Shown here: positions 45,081 to 55,017 of the stretch, piece by piece | How the letters are laid out: each line of letters begins with the position of its first letter | How positions within the stretch are numbered: position 1 is the stretch's first letter | Assembly (NCBI RefSeq): GCF_002077945.1 | Contig: NZ_LVYD01000054.1 | Location: 62,001 to 126,000, forward strand | Reading direction: 5' to 3' | Source of the DNA: Niastella vici | GTDB lineage: Bacteria > Bacteroidota > Bacteroidia > Chitinophagales > Chitinophagaceae | Length of the DNA: 64,000 bases | Program-made: the position numbers and the translations under genes | The notes under the pieces: generated by a model | Databases searched by the model: none | What the model was told of the DNA's origin: nothing | What the model saw: the letters and a program-made list of their open reading frames with translations, nothing else

Positions 45081-45157
45081 ATTATAGAACCGCACGATAT
45101 ACGCTATGATATAGTCAAAAACAATTTGCCGGAAAGTGCCTTGCAACCTGAACGTTC

Positions 45158-46072
45158 TTACCGCTCCCTTCTCGCCATAAATGTCAGTCCTTCCAATGCC
45201 AGACTGGTATTGGGAAACACCTCGCACGCTTCCTGTTCAAAAATGTCGAGCTTATCGTATTTCGAGCTGAAGTGACCTATGAGCAAACGGCCCACATTGG
45301 CACCCTTTGCTATACAGGCGGCCTGTGTAGTGGTGGAATGAAAACGAAGCGCCGCCCTTTTTTCGAGGTCTTTCAGGTAAGTGGTTTCATGGTAAAGCAG
45401 GTCAACCCCCTGTACCTTTTCTATCAGCGTTTCATCAAAAATGGTATCGGCGCTGTAGGCATATGATAAGGGTTTTACACCCGGGTTGGTGACCCATTCA
45501 TTTTTGATCACTTCTCCTGCTTTGTTGGTATAATCTTCGCCCCACTTCAACCGGTCGTAAAAAGCGGCCGGCACGCCATGTTCAATGGCCTTTTCGGGAT
45601 TTACCCGCCGCGGCGCCCGCACCTGGTCAAAACGGAAACCCCAGCAGGCTATGCGGTGTTTGGTACTAAAACAGGTAACCCTGAATTTATCGTTCTGCAC
45701 AATTACCCCCTCCTTTTCCAACGGATAAAAATGCAACGTATACGGCAACTGGTTCGAAGCCGCTTCCAGTTGCAGGTCCAGGATCTGCTTTAACGGCGCC
45801 GGGGCAAACAAATGCAGCTCGTGCTCGCGATGCAGCAGGCCCATGCTGTGTAAAAAACCCGGTAAACCAAAATAATGATCGCCGTGCAGGTGTGAGATGA
45901 AGATATAATTGATACGTGACCAGCGAATCCGGTATTTCGCCAGCTGCTGCTGCGTGCCCTCCCCACAATCAACCAGGAACAAATTGTCATCCAACGTCAC
46001 TACCTGCGACGTAGGATGGCGGTCGTATGCCGGTAAGGCCGAGTTATTTCCCAGAATCGTAACAGCCAGCAT
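45158..46072 (-). CDS. rnz: Ribonuclease Z
   Basis: Zinc-dependent endonuclease that processes tRNA 3' ends. The 304-aa metallo-beta-lactamase-fold protein has the HxHxDH motif at 60-65 (SHLHGDHYFGLPGF), the N-terminal LGNNSALPAYDRHPTSQ substrate loop, a GVKPLSYAYSADTIFDE strand and the later metal ligands in LLYHETTYL and GHFSSKY. The size is normal for the short RNase Z form. It is convergent with dapA. Confidence 0.96.
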   Translation of the reverse strand: MLAVTILGNNSALPAYDRHPTSQVVTLDDNLFLVDCGEGTQQQLAKYRIRWSRINYIFISHLHGDHYFGLPGFLHSMGLLHREHELHLFAPAPLKQILDLQLEAASNQLPYTLHFYPLEKEGVIVQNDKFRVTCFSTKHRIACWGFRFDQVRAPRRVNPEKAIEHGVPAAFYDRLKWGEDYTNKAGEVIKNEWVTNPGVKPLSYAYSADTIFDETLIEKVQGVDLLYHETTYLKDLEKRAALRFHSTTTQAACIAKGANVGRLLIGHFSSKYDKLDIFEQEACEVFPNTSLALEGLTFMARRER

Positions 46073-46261
46073 TCAAATCGTTAAAAGGTGATCAACTTTT
46101 TAAAGACGGCACTATAAATCATTCTGCTGCATTTCGTTGCACAAATTTATGCAATAGCCCGCATTACCCGTCCTGCACTTATTACCTGTTACTGGCCTCT
46201 TATTACATAATTCTTGCAATTCCCTCATTGACTGTTGACAGCTAAAAAAACATAACGTAAA

Positions 46262-47119
46262 TCAATACCGCCGGATTGTATATAAAATATCTGACAGATA
46301 GCTTTTACCAAATAAATTCAGGTGTATCAGCAAGGGATATAAGTTACAGATCTCCCATTGTTGCCGGTAATTGGGGGGTAATGGAAAATAATGCTGGTAA
46401 CTTTCATAAAACGGGGCGTCAAATCCGCCAAACAGCGTGGTCATGGCCAGGTCCATACTACGATGCCCATAATATACAGCCGGGTCAATCAACACCGGTT
46501 GGCCCGCATCATCACACAAAAAATTACCGCTCCACAGATCTCCATGCAAAAGGGCTGCCGGTTCGGCCGCAAATATACCGGCCAGCTGCTGATACAGTTT
46601 TTCAAACTGCGCAACATGCGCCGGTTCCAGCAAACGCCGGTCAAGCGCCAGCTTTACCTGGGGTTGCAGCCGTTGATGAATAAAAAATTCGGTCCAGCTA
46701 CTGGTCCAATGATTGTTCTGTGGCAGGGCGCCCATATAGTTATCGCTATCAAGGCCGCACTGGTTATGCTGTATATGATGTAATGCGGCCAGTTGCCGGC
46801 CAAAGGTTTTCCAGAAGTCTTCGGTCTTCAATCCCTGCTCAATCCACTCCAGTATCAATACCTGGGTATCGCCGGTGTGGGCATGGGCTATTACCCGGGG
46901 CGTGCGAATAACCTGTTGCTGCGCCAGCAGCTTCAGGCCTTTTTGTTCGGCATCGAAGAGACCGGGAAAAGCAGCCAACTGGTTGAGCTTGCAAAAGAAA
47001 GTTTTGTTCCCCGCAACAATGCGATAAGTGTGGTTGATAGAACCGCCACCCACCGGGTTGAAAATACAGGGGCTGTTTAATGATTGTTCTATGAATGATT
47101 GAATCGCTGCGGTAAGCAT
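46262..47119 (-). CDS. Fructosamine/ketosamine-3-kinase family protein
   Basis: A kinase-fold protein expected to phosphorylate protein-bound ketosamines (deglycation) or small ribulosamines. The 285-aa sequence has the N-terminal NPVGGGSINHTYRI glycine-rich loop, LILEWIEQGLKTEDFW hinge, catalytic LLHGDLWSGNFL and the metal-binding LIDPAVYYGHRSMDLAMTTL. The C-terminus (LYPLLIHLNLFGKSYLSDI) is intact. Single gene about 100 bp from the heptose-kinase gene on the same strand. Confidence 0.93.
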   Translation of the reverse strand: MLTAAIQSFIEQSLNSPCIFNPVGGGSINHTYRIVAGNKTFFCKLNQLAAFPGLFDAEQKGLKLLAQQQVIRTPRVIAHAHTGDTQVLILEWIEQGLKTEDFWKTFGRQLAALHHIQHNQCGLDSDNYMGALPQNNHWTSSWTEFFIHQRLQPQVKLALDRRLLEPAHVAQFEKLYQQLAGIFAAEPAALLHGDLWSGNFLCDDAGQPVLIDPAVYYGHRSMDLAMTTLFGGFDAPFYESYQHYFPLPPNYRQQWEICNLYPLLIHLNLFGKSYLSDILYTIRRY

Positions 47120-47220
47120 AAATCAGTTTCTCAGTTTTTGAGTAATTAAGTTCCTGAGTTAGCCGTTCAACTTATTAACTTAAAAACTTACTAACTGGCT
47201 TCCTGGGGCTCAAAGCGCGC

Positions 47221-48216
47221 TCACGCAAGCAATAACTTACATTCGTGCAGAAGCCGTTCCTTATTCACCGCCGCCGTACCTACTTCTTCGCAAACCAGTC
47301 CGCCCGCAATATTGGCCACTTCGGCCATCAGGTCAATGCTTTTGGTAGCTGCATAAATGAGGGAGGCCACAGCGATCACCGTATCGCCCGCACCCGATAC
47401 ATCTGCAATATTTCTTAAATGCGATGGAATGATCTTCGCAGTGCTGTTCTCCTGGTAAAACACCCCTTTTTCCGACAGGGTGATGAAGGAAATAGAATGA
47501 CCCAGCTTTTTTTGCAACTGCTGATGAATATCGTTCAGTGTAGGCAGGTTTACCTCATCAATGAGGAGGTTCAACCCGTCTTTTACTTCTTTCAAATTGG
47601 GTTTAAAGATATCCACGCCTTCGTAGGAGAAGAAGTTCTTTCGTTTGGGATCTACCGTAGTGATTACGCCTTGCTTTTTGCACAGGGCGGTCACTTCTTT
47701 TATGACCCGCTCAGTGAGCACCCCCTTATTATAATCTTCAAATATGATCACCTGTGGTTGCTCGCTGGTAATATACTGGCGCACTTTTTCAATAAGGGCA
47801 TTTTCATCATCGGCGCTCAGGTCCTTTGTGATCTCGGCATCGAGCCGCATCATTTGCTGGTTGCGGCTTATAATGCGGGTTTTGGCAGTGGTTATGCGCG
47901 ATGACTGCCGCGCAATCCAGGCCGTATTTATATGATGTTCGTTGAAAAGCTCTGTAAGGGTATTGCCGTTCTCGTCATCGCCCATAACCGACAAAATGGA
48001 AACATGGGCGCCCAGGGCGGCCAGGTTCAACGCCACATTACCAGCCCCGCCAATGCGATGTTCTTTTTTATCAAGCGCAACAACAGGTACGGGTGCTTCG
48101 GGCGATATGCGTTCTACATGTCCCCACCAGTAAATATCCAGCATTACATCGCCTATTACCCCTGCTTTTATGGTCGAAAAACCGGCAAAAAGTTTATCAA
48201 GATCTATCTTACTCAT
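47221..48216 (-). CDS. D-glycero-beta-D-manno-heptose-7-phosphate kinase (RfaE1/HldE kinase domain)
   Basis: A PfkB-family sugar kinase that adds the 1-phosphate to heptose 7-phosphate during lipopolysaccharide inner-core precursor synthesis. The 331-aa protein has the N-terminal GDVMLDIYWWGHVERISPEAP block typical of RfaE1, RIGGAGNVALNLAALGAHV, and the catalytic GAGDTVIAV with Asp278. The cytidylyltransferase domain of fused HldE is absent, so a separate RfaE2 is expected elsewhere. It lies 15 bp downstream of the amino-acid permease gene. Confidence 0.93.
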   Translation of the reverse strand: MSKIDLDKLFAGFSTIKAGVIGDVMLDIYWWGHVERISPEAPVPVVALDKKEHRIGGAGNVALNLAALGAHVSILSVMGDDENGNTLTELFNEHHINTAWIARQSSRITTAKTRIISRNQQMMRLDAEITKDLSADDENALIEKVRQYITSEQPQVIIFEDYNKGVLTERVIKEVTALCKKQGVITTVDPKRKNFFSYEGVDIFKPNLKEVKDGLNLLIDEVNLPTLNDIHQQLQKKLGHSISFITLSEKGVFYQENSTAKIIPSHLRNIADVSGAGDTVIAVASLIYAATKSIDLMAEVANIAGGLVCEEVGTAAVNKERLLHECKLLLA

Positions 48217-48231
48217 AACAATATTGGTAGT

Positions 48232-49665
48232 CTATGCAGTTTTCTTTGTTCGCACTGCAAGATAATATAAAGGAACTCCTGTCAAAACAATTCCCAGCCC
48301 AATTCCGGCATAAGTGGGTTTCATTTTAATAAGGAATATGCAAAATGTGAGGGCAAGAATAATATAAATGATGGGCAGCACCGGGTAACCAAATGCTTTA
48401 TAGGGCCGTTCTGCATCGGGACGCTTTTTACGCAAAATGAAAATGCCCAGAATGGTAAGTGCATAAAACAGTACTACCACAAAGGAAATCATATCCAACA
48501 GGTCGCCATAGCTGCCGCTCAAACATAAAATGCTGGCCATGCCGCATTGTATCCAAAGTGCAAATTCAGGTACGGCGTTTTTATTCAGCACCCCGGTTTG
48601 TTTAAAGAACAGGCCGTCTTTGGCCATGGTATAGTAAACCCGGGCGCCTGCCAGTATCAGCCCGTTGTTACAACCAAAGGTGGAGATCATGATCATTATC
48701 GCTATCACATAGGCGCCATCGCTGCCAAAAATAGCATTGGCCGAGATCACTGCTAACCGTCTTGATGGGGCAAAAGCAATATCGTGCAGGGGCAGTACAT
48801 TCAGGTACATGAGGTTGGCCGTCACATATATGATGGTAACGATCAGCGTTCCTAAAAACAGGCTCAACCCGATATTTCTTTTAGGGTTCTTTATTTCCCC
48901 GGCTATAAAGGTTACGTTATTCCAGGAGTCACTGCTGAAAATAGAACCCGACATGGCAGAGGCAAGAGCTCCTATCAACGCAATGCCGCTAATGGGCAGC
49001 CAGCTACCTCCATCGGGAGCAGTAGCTGCGGCATCTTTCGTAAAATGCATGGCATTCATTCCGGTTGCCCAGTTTTCGCTCCAAAAGCTGTGTTTTACGA
49101 GCAAAAATCCCAACAGTATCAGGCCAAATAAAGAGAACAGCTTAACGCTGGTAAATATGGTTTGAATGATCTTGCCGCCTTTAATACCACGCGTGTTGGT
49201 ATAGGTAAGAAAAATGATCAGGAATATGGCGAGCACCTGTGCGGCAGAGATCTTCAGTTTTCCAAGGGTAAGCAAAATAACGTCTTCCCCCACTTCCGGT
49301 ATCAGGTAACTGGTAAACCGGCTGAAGGCCACCGCCACGGCCGCAATGGTTGCAGTTTGTATCACGGCAAAAAAGCTCCAGCCATATAAAAACCCGGCGA
49401 GCGGGTTAAAAGCTTCCCTGAGATAAACATACTGACCACCGGCTTTGGGATACATGCCGCTCAACTCACCATAGCTTACCGCTGCTACAATGGTCATAAA
49501 ACCAGTGATGAGCCAAACAGCAATCATCCAACCGGCGCTGCCCACATCTTTAGTAATATCTGAGGTTACAATAAAGATACCCGAACCGATCATGGAACCG
49601 GCTACCACCATGGTAGCATCTACCAGGCCAAGCGATGGTTTGAATGAAGATGCGTGTTCTGCCAT
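48232..49665 (-). CDS. APC-family amino acid permease
   Basis: A 477-aa inner-membrane transporter with about 12 hydrophobic helices. The N-terminal substrate-binding motif GSMIGSGIFIV, GELSGMYPKAGGQYVYLREA and the middle GEIKNPKRNIGLSLFLG are typical of the amino acid/polyamine/organocation superfamily (LAT/YhdG-like). The particular amino acid is not predictable. It precedes the heptose-kinase gene closely, though the functions are unrelated. Confidence 0.93.
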   Translation of the reverse strand: MAEHASSFKPSLGLVDATMVVAGSMIGSGIFIVTSDITKDVGSAGWMIAVWLITGFMTIVAAVSYGELSGMYPKAGGQYVYLREAFNPLAGFLYGWSFFAVIQTATIAAVAVAFSRFTSYLIPEVGEDVILLTLGKLKISAAQVLAIFLIIFLTYTNTRGIKGGKIIQTIFTSVKLFSLFGLILLGFLLVKHSFWSENWATGMNAMHFTKDAAATAPDGGSWLPISGIALIGALASAMSGSIFSSDSWNNVTFIAGEIKNPKRNIGLSLFLGTLIVTIIYVTANLMYLNVLPLHDIAFAPSRRLAVISANAIFGSDGAYVIAIMIMISTFGCNNGLILAGARVYYTMAKDGLFFKQTGVLNKNAVPEFALWIQCGMASILCLSGSYGDLLDMISFVVVLFYALTILGIFILRKKRPDAERPYKAFGYPVLPIIYIILALTFCIFLIKMKPTYAGIGLGIVLTGVPLYYLAVRTKKTA

Positions 49666-49794
49666 ATTAGTTATATAAGGGTAAGAAAATCAGGTTTTAA
49701 CCTTCCCAAGATAAGGAAACTAACCCGAATCACGGCCACCCCAAATTTCCACACTGTTTACCTATTTTCACAAAAACATACAGTGGTTCACCAA

Positions 49795-49835
49795 TAAAAA
49801 TCCGGAAGACCATGCGCAACATGAACCTTCCGGAT
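49795..49835 (-). terminator. Rho-independent terminator of ompH
   Basis: Arms ATCCGGAAG (49800-49808) and CTTCCGGAT (49827-49835) form a 9-bp stem around an 18-nt loop. On the minus strand it runs into TTTTTATT. It is about 50 bp after the OmpH stop codon. Confidence 0.75.
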
Positions 49836-49882
49836 AACAATATTTCTTAATTTCTATTTCTTCTTCATCCCATTATCACAGT

Positions 49883-50476
49883 CTACTTCTTCTTGTCTCT
49901 GTACTGCGTATTCAACCCCGAGATCAGATCGCCGGTGATGTTATAAGCCGAATCCTTGTAGTAAATGATAAATCCGGGTTCGTAAGAAAGTATATAGGAG
50001 AACCGCTTATCCTTGTTGTAATCTTTCAAAAACTCTTCTACCTGTTTACGCAGCTCGCTCATGCGGTCAACCTGCAGCTTTTGCATCTCCTGCTCCAGCT
50101 CGCCTTTACGTTGCTGGTATTGCTGTTGCAGCAAACCTACTTCGCGCTGGGCCTGCTCTCCTTCCGACTGGGTAATGTTATTTCCTTTTTCCTGCCATTT
50201 TTTAATAGTGCGCTGGTACTTGTTCGTTAAATCGTTCAATTCAGCGTTCATGGCGTTTTCCTTTTTCTTGATATCGCCCGATACATCTTTGAAGTAATCA
50301 TAATGTTCCTGCAGTGAATCAATATCAAAATAGGCGATGGCAAAGTTGTTAGCAGCGTTTTTATCGGCAGTTACCGTTGCCTTTTTGGGTGCGGTCCCTT
50401 TCGAAAAATGTAAATAAAAAAGCACACCTATGAGAGCAAGAGCGAGAATACTTAATATAGTAGAAATATTTTTCAT
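49883..50476 (-). CDS. OmpH/Skp-family periplasmic chaperone
   Basis: A 197-aa protein predicted to hold unfolded outer-membrane proteins in the periplasm. It has an N-terminal membrane anchor or signal (STILSILALALIGVLFYLHF), then the OmpH start IAYFDIDSLQEHYDYFKDV, a long charged coiled coil (about 75-150, with LQQQYQQRKGELEQEMQKLQ), and the closing strand YSNITG-like segment KDSAYNITGDLISGLN. It is immediately downstream of rpoC but separated from it by a terminator. Confidence 0.88.
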   Translation of the reverse strand: MKNISTILSILALALIGVLFYLHFSKGTAPKKATVTADKNAANNFAIAYFDIDSLQEHYDYFKDVSGDIKKKENAMNAELNDLTNKYQRTIKKWQEKGNNITQSEGEQAQREVGLLQQQYQQRKGELEQEMQKLQVDRMSELRKQVEEFLKDYNKDKRFSYILSYEPGFIIYYKDSAYNITGDLISGLNTQYRDKKK

Positions 50477-50551
50477 GAACGCCTTTTTTGCAAGATATAA
50501 TTCTAGTTGAAAAGAGAATTGTTAAAACTTTTAACAGTAACGGTATCTTAT

Positions 50552-50581
50552 AAAAAAAGTAGGAAGCTTTCACTTCCTACT
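50552..50581 (-). terminator. Rho-independent terminator of rpoBC
   Basis: Perfect 9-bp stem AGTAGGAAG (50558-50566) and CTTCCTACT (50573-50581) with a 6-nt loop. On the minus strand it is followed by TTTTTT (50557-50552). It lies 32 bp past the rpoC stop. Confidence 0.88.
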
Positions 50582-50612
50582 TTGTATTTCGTTTCAATGA
50601 ATGATCGATCGA

Positions 50613-53600
50613 TTACTCATCATCGTCAAAGCTCATCGCTTCGCGGGTTGTTTGCAGCAATTCATATTCTTCCTTGCTACCAACGATCATGTTCTCAAAG
50701 TCACGCAAACCAGTACCTGCCGGTATCGGATGACCTGTGATCACATTCTCTTTCAGGCCAAGCATATCGTCGGTCTTACCCTGAATGGCAGCCGATGACA
50801 ATACTTTGGTTGTTTCCTGGAACGATGCGGCCGAGATCCAGCTTTGTGTACCCAGTGAAGCTTTGGTGATACCCAACAACACAGGATGTGAAGTGGCCGG
50901 TTCGGCATCGCGAAACTCAACCAGCTTTTTGTCGGTACGACGCAGCAGGGAGTTTTCTTCGCGAATTTCACGCAGGCTCACGATCTGACCAGCTTTCAAG
51001 CGAGCGCTTTCTCCGGGTTCGCTGATAACTTTCTTATCAAAGATCCAGTCGTTTTCGTCGTTGAAGTCAAAACGGTCAACCAGGTCTTCTTCAAGGAAGC
51101 GGGTGTCGCCCGGATCCACGATCTCAACCTTTTTCATCATCTGGCGAACGATCACCTCAATGTGTTTATCGTTGATCTTCACACCTTGTAAACGGTAAAC
51201 CTCCTGAATTTCATTCACCACGTATTCCTGTACAGCGAACGGACCTTTAATTGACAGGATATCGCCAGGAGAAACCTGACCGTCACTCAACGGCGCACCG
51301 GCTTTAATAAAGTCACCGTCCTGAACCAGGATCTGGCGGGTTAACGGAACCAGGTATTTCTTGATAACACCGTCTTTCGCTTCCACCACGATCTCGCGGT
51401 TACCACGTTTGATGGCGCCAAAGGCTACCACACCGTCAATCTCGCACACGATAGCGGGGTTACCCGGGTTACGTGCTTCAAACAACTCGGTTACACGAGG
51501 CAGACCCCCGGTGATATCGCGTTGCATCCGCAGCGTACGAGGTATTTTCACCAACACCTGACCGGCTTTTACATCTTCAGATTCATCAACCACAATGTGT
51601 GAGCCTACCGGCAGGTTGTATTGTTTTACATCCTTACCTTCTACGATCAGGGTAGGTATCTTGGTTTTATCTTTTGTTTCAATTACCACTTTCTCGCGGT
51701 GACCGGTTTGTTCGTCGGCCTCTTCGCGGTAGGTAATACCTTCAATTACGTTATCGAATTTCACCTGACCAACGATCTCGGCTACGATTACGTTGTTGAA
51801 AGGATCCCAGGTACAGATGGTATCGCCTTTCTTCACGGTTTGACCATCTTTCACGAACAGGGTTGAACCGTAAGGAACGTTCACCACATTCAATAAACGA
51901 TCGTTCTTCAGATCCACGTTACGGATCTCACCGGTACGGCCGATTACTACCTGAATAGGATCACCTTCATTGTTAAGCGAACCTACAGTACGCAAACCGT
52001 CGAACTGAATGGTACCATCGAATTTGGCAGTCAGTGAAGACTCAACTGATGCAGATCCGGCAACACCACCCACGTGGAAGGTACGCAGGGTAAGCTGTGT
52101 ACCAGGCTCACCAATTGACTGGGCAGCAATGATACCAACGGCATCACCCTTTTGTGCCCGGTTACCTGTGGCCAGGTTCTTACCATAACATTTTACGCAC
52201 ACCCCGCGTTTGCTTTCGCAGGTAAGTACTGAACGGATCTCAACGGTTTCAATAGCAGCTTCTTCAATTTGTTTGCCGATCTCTTCGTTGATCTCCTGTC
52301 CGGCGCCAATGATCATCGTATCATTCTGCGGGTTGTATACGTTGTGGAGCGAAGTACGGCCAATGATACGGTCGTACAGCGGCTCTACGATCTCTTCATT
52401 ATCTTTCAGTGCGCTGATGGCAATACCACGCAGCGTACCGCAATCTTCTTCTGTAATTACTACGTCCTGGGCTACGTCAACCAAACGACGGGTCAGGTAA
52501 CCGGCATCCGCTGTTTTAAGGGCGGTATCAGCCAAACCTTTACGGGCACCGTGCGTAGAAATGAAGTAATCCAATACGTTCAGTCCACCTTTAAAGTTAG
52601 AGAGGATCGGGTTTTCAATGATCTCACTTCCGCTTGAACCTGATTTTCTGGGTTTCGCCATCAGACCCCTGATACCGCACAGCTGTTTGATCTGCTGTTT
52701 ACTACCGCGGGCCCCTGAGTCAAGCATCATGTACACAGAGTTGAAGCCCTGTTTATCGCTGCTGAGCTCACGGATCAACGTTTCGGTAATACGGGTATCC
52801 ACCCTTGACCAGATGTCTACGATCTGGTTATACCGTTCGTTGTTGGTAATAAGACCCATGTTATAGTTGTCCCATACCTCGTCTACTTCACCTTTTGCCT
52901 GATCAAGCACGTCGCCTTTGATAGACGGGATAATGAGGTCATTGATACTGAACGACAAACCACCTCTGAAGGCCGTACGGAAACCAAGTTGTTTGATGTC
53001 ATCGAGGAACTTGGCCGTTTTAGGCACGTTGGTGATGGTGATGATATCGCCAATGATCTCGCGCAAGCTTTTCTTTGTAAGCAGGGCGTTGATGTATCCA
53101 ACTTCCTTCGGAACGAATTCGTTGAAGATCACCCGGCCTACTGTTGTTTCGATCAGCTTTCTTACAATTTTGCCTTCGTTGTTGCGCACATCGGCTTTCA
53201 CTTTAATGTGAGCGTGCAGGTCAACGCGGTCTTCATTGTAGGCGATGATCACTTCTTCCGTGCTGTAGAAAGCTTTGCCTTCGCCACGGATCTTTTCGGT
53301 TTCAGTCGATTTTTTACCCTTGGTGATGTAGTACAAACCGAGTACCATGTCCTGTGAAGGCAGGGTCATCGGCGCACCGTTCTGCGGGTTCAAAATGTTA
53401 TGTGAAGAAAGCATCAGCAGCTGGGCTTCCAGAACGGCCGCGTTGCTCAAAGGCACGTGAACCGCCATCTGGTCACCGTCGAAGTCAGCGTTGAACGCCG
53501 AACACACGAGCGGGTGCAACTGAATCGCTTTACCTTCTATCAGTTTGGGCTGAAAGGCCTGAATTGACAACCGGTGGAGCGTAGGGGCGCGGTTTAACAT

Positions 53601-54905
53601 AACCGGGTGCCCCTTCAGGATATTTTCAAGGATATCCCAAACCACTGCTTCTTTTCTGTCAACCAGCTTACGAGCCGATTTTACTGTTTTTACGATACCT
53701 CTTTCAATCAGTTTGCGAATGATGAACGGCTTGAACAATTCAGCCGCCATATCTTTCGGCAAACCGCACTCGTGCAGTTTCAACTCGGGACCAACCACAA
53801 TTACCGAACGGCCTGAGTAGTCAACACGTTTACCGAGCAGGTTCTGACGGAAACGGCCCTGTTTACCTTTCAGTACGTCTGAAAGTGATTTCAGCGCGCG
53901 GCCACCTTCGGCTTTAACGGCGTTTGATTTACGTGAGTTATCGAACAATGAGTCAACGGCTTCCTGAAGCATACGTTTTTCGTTACGTAAGATCACCTCA
54001 GGGGCTTTGATCTCCAATAATCTTTTTAACCGGTTGTTACGAATGATCACCCGGCGGTACAGGTCGTTCAGATCTGATGAGGCAAAACGACCGCCATCCA
54101 AGGGAACCAGCGGACGAAGTTCCGGCGGAATAACCGGGATGTATTGCATTACCATCCACTCGGGGCGGTTGGTGATGCGGCTATTGGCCTCACGGAATGC
54201 TTCTACCACGCTCAAACGCTTCAACGCATCGGCTTTACGTTGCTGTGAAGTTTCGGTAGCGGCGGCATTACGCAGGTCGAATGATAAGCTGTCGAGCTCA
54301 ATTCTTTGCAGCAGGTCATGTACTGCTTCGGCGCCCATTTTCGCAATGAACTTCTGCGGATCGTCATCGGGCAGGTACTGGTTCTCCTTAGGCAGGTTCT
54401 CCAGTATTTCCAGGTATTCTTCTTCAGTTAACAGATCGCCCGATTTCAAATTGCGATCTTCCCGGATACCTGGCTGAATTACTACAAAACGCTCGTAGTA
54501 AACGATGCTCTCCAGTTTTTTGGAGCTCACACCGAGCAGGTAACCGATCTTATTGGGTAAGCTTTTGAAATACCAGATGTGTACAACAGGAACCACCAGT
54601 TTAATGTGGCCCATGCGCTCGCGACGTACTTTCTTTTCAGTTACTTCAACACCGCAACGGTCGCACACGATCCCTTTATAACGGATACGTTTATACTTAC
54701 CGCACGCACACTCATAATCCTTTACAGGTCCAAAAATACGCTCGCAGAATAAACCATCACGCTCGGGTTTGTAGGTACGATAGTTGATGGTCTCAGGTTT
54801 CAGCACTTCACCATAGCTGCGCTCCAAAATGGAATCCGGTGAAGCCAACCCGATAGTTATCTTGGAAAATGTGGCTCTGGGACGATTATCTTTTTTAATA
54901 GCCAT
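50613..54905 (-). CDS. rpoC: DNA-directed RNA polymerase subunit beta'
   Basis: Catalytic large subunit of RNA polymerase, about 1430 aa. The N-terminal zinc-binding loop ([22 protein letters not shown]), the active-site NADFDGD motif at 472-478, the bridge-helix region ([20 protein letters not shown]) and the second zinc site ([13 protein letters not shown]) are all present. The start at 54905 gives the conserved [10 protein letters not shown] terminus; twenty extra codons upstream are not conserved. It follows rpoB by 112 bp and ends before a clear terminator. Confidence 0.99.
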   Translation of the reverse strand: MAIKKDNRPRATFSKITIGLASPDSILERSYGEVLKPETINYRTYKPERDGLFCERIFGPVKDYECACGKYKRIRYKGIVCDRCGVEVTEKKVRRERMGHIKLVVPVVHIWYFKSLPNKIGYLLGVSSKKLESIVYYERFVVIQPGIREDRNLKSGDLLTEEEYLEILENLPKENQYLPDDDPQKFIAKMGAEAVHDLLQRIELDSLSFDLRNAAATETSQQRKADALKRLSVVEAFREANSRITNRPEWMVMQYIPVIPPELRPLVPLDGGRFASSDLNDLYRRVIIRNNRLKRLLEIKAPEVILRNEKRMLQEAVDSLFDNSRKSNAVKAEGGRALKSLSDVLKGKQGRFRQNLLGKRVDYSGRSVIVVGPELKLHECGLPKDMAAELFKPFIIRKLIERGIVKTVKSARKLVDRKEAVVWDILENILKGHPVMLNRAPTLHRLSIQAFQPKLIEGKAIQLHPLVCSAFNADFDGDQMAVHVPLSNAAVLEAQLLMLSSHNILNPQNGAPMTLPSQDMVLGLYYITKGKKSTETEKIRGEGKAFYSTEEVIIAYNEDRVDLHAHIKVKADVRNNEGKIVRKLIETTVGRVIFNEFVPKEVGYINALLTKKSLREIIGDIITITNVPKTAKFLDDIKQLGFRTAFRGGLSFSINDLIIPSIKGDVLDQAKGEVDEVWDNYNMGLITNNERYNQIVDIWSRVDTRITETLIRELSSDKQGFNSVYMMLDSGARGSKQQIKQLCGIRGLMAKPRKSGSSGSEIIENPILSNFKGGLNVLDYFISTHGARKGLADTALKTADAGYLTRRLVDVAQDVVITEEDCGTLRGIAISALKDNEEIVEPLYDRIIGRTSLHNVYNPQNDTMIIGAGQEINEEIGKQIEEAAIETVEIRSVLTCESKRGVCVKCYGKNLATGNRAQKGDAVGIIAAQSIGEPGTQLTLRTFHVGGVAGSASVESSLTAKFDGTIQFDGLRTVGSLNNEGDPIQVVIGRTGEIRNVDLKNDRLLNVVNVPYGSTLFVKDGQTVKKGDTICTWDPFNNVIVAEIVGQVKFDNVIEGITYREEADEQTGHREKVVIETKDKTKIPTLIVEGKDVKQYNLPVGSHIVVDESEDVKAGQVLVKIPRTLRMQRDITGGLPRVTELFEARNPGNPAIVCEIDGVVAFGAIKRGNREIVVEAKDGVIKKYLVPLTRQILVQDGDFIKAGAPLSDGQVSPGDILSIKGPFAVQEYVVNEIQEVYRLQGVKINDKHIEVIVRQMMKKVEIVDPGDTRFLEEDLVDRFDFNDENDWIFDKKVISEPGESARLKAGQIVSLREIREENSLLRRTDKKLVEFRDAEPATSHPVLLGITKASLGTQSWISAASFQETTKVLSSAAIQGKTDDMLGLKENVITGHPIPAGTGLRDFENMIVGSKEEYELLQTTREAMSFDDDE

Positions 54906-55017
54906 ATTTCGTGTTTCTTGTTTCTGATTTTTGTTTTTGTTACCGGCGACAGTAACCCTTTTCATCTTCCGTTGCGTCGCTCACTTCAACGTTCGGTTCA
55001 TTATTCAGCGGGTTCCG

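Noticed and set aside
46276..46683. 135-codon plus-strand frame opposite the fructosamine kinase gene
   Set aside because: The kinase on the minus strand explains this stretch fully.
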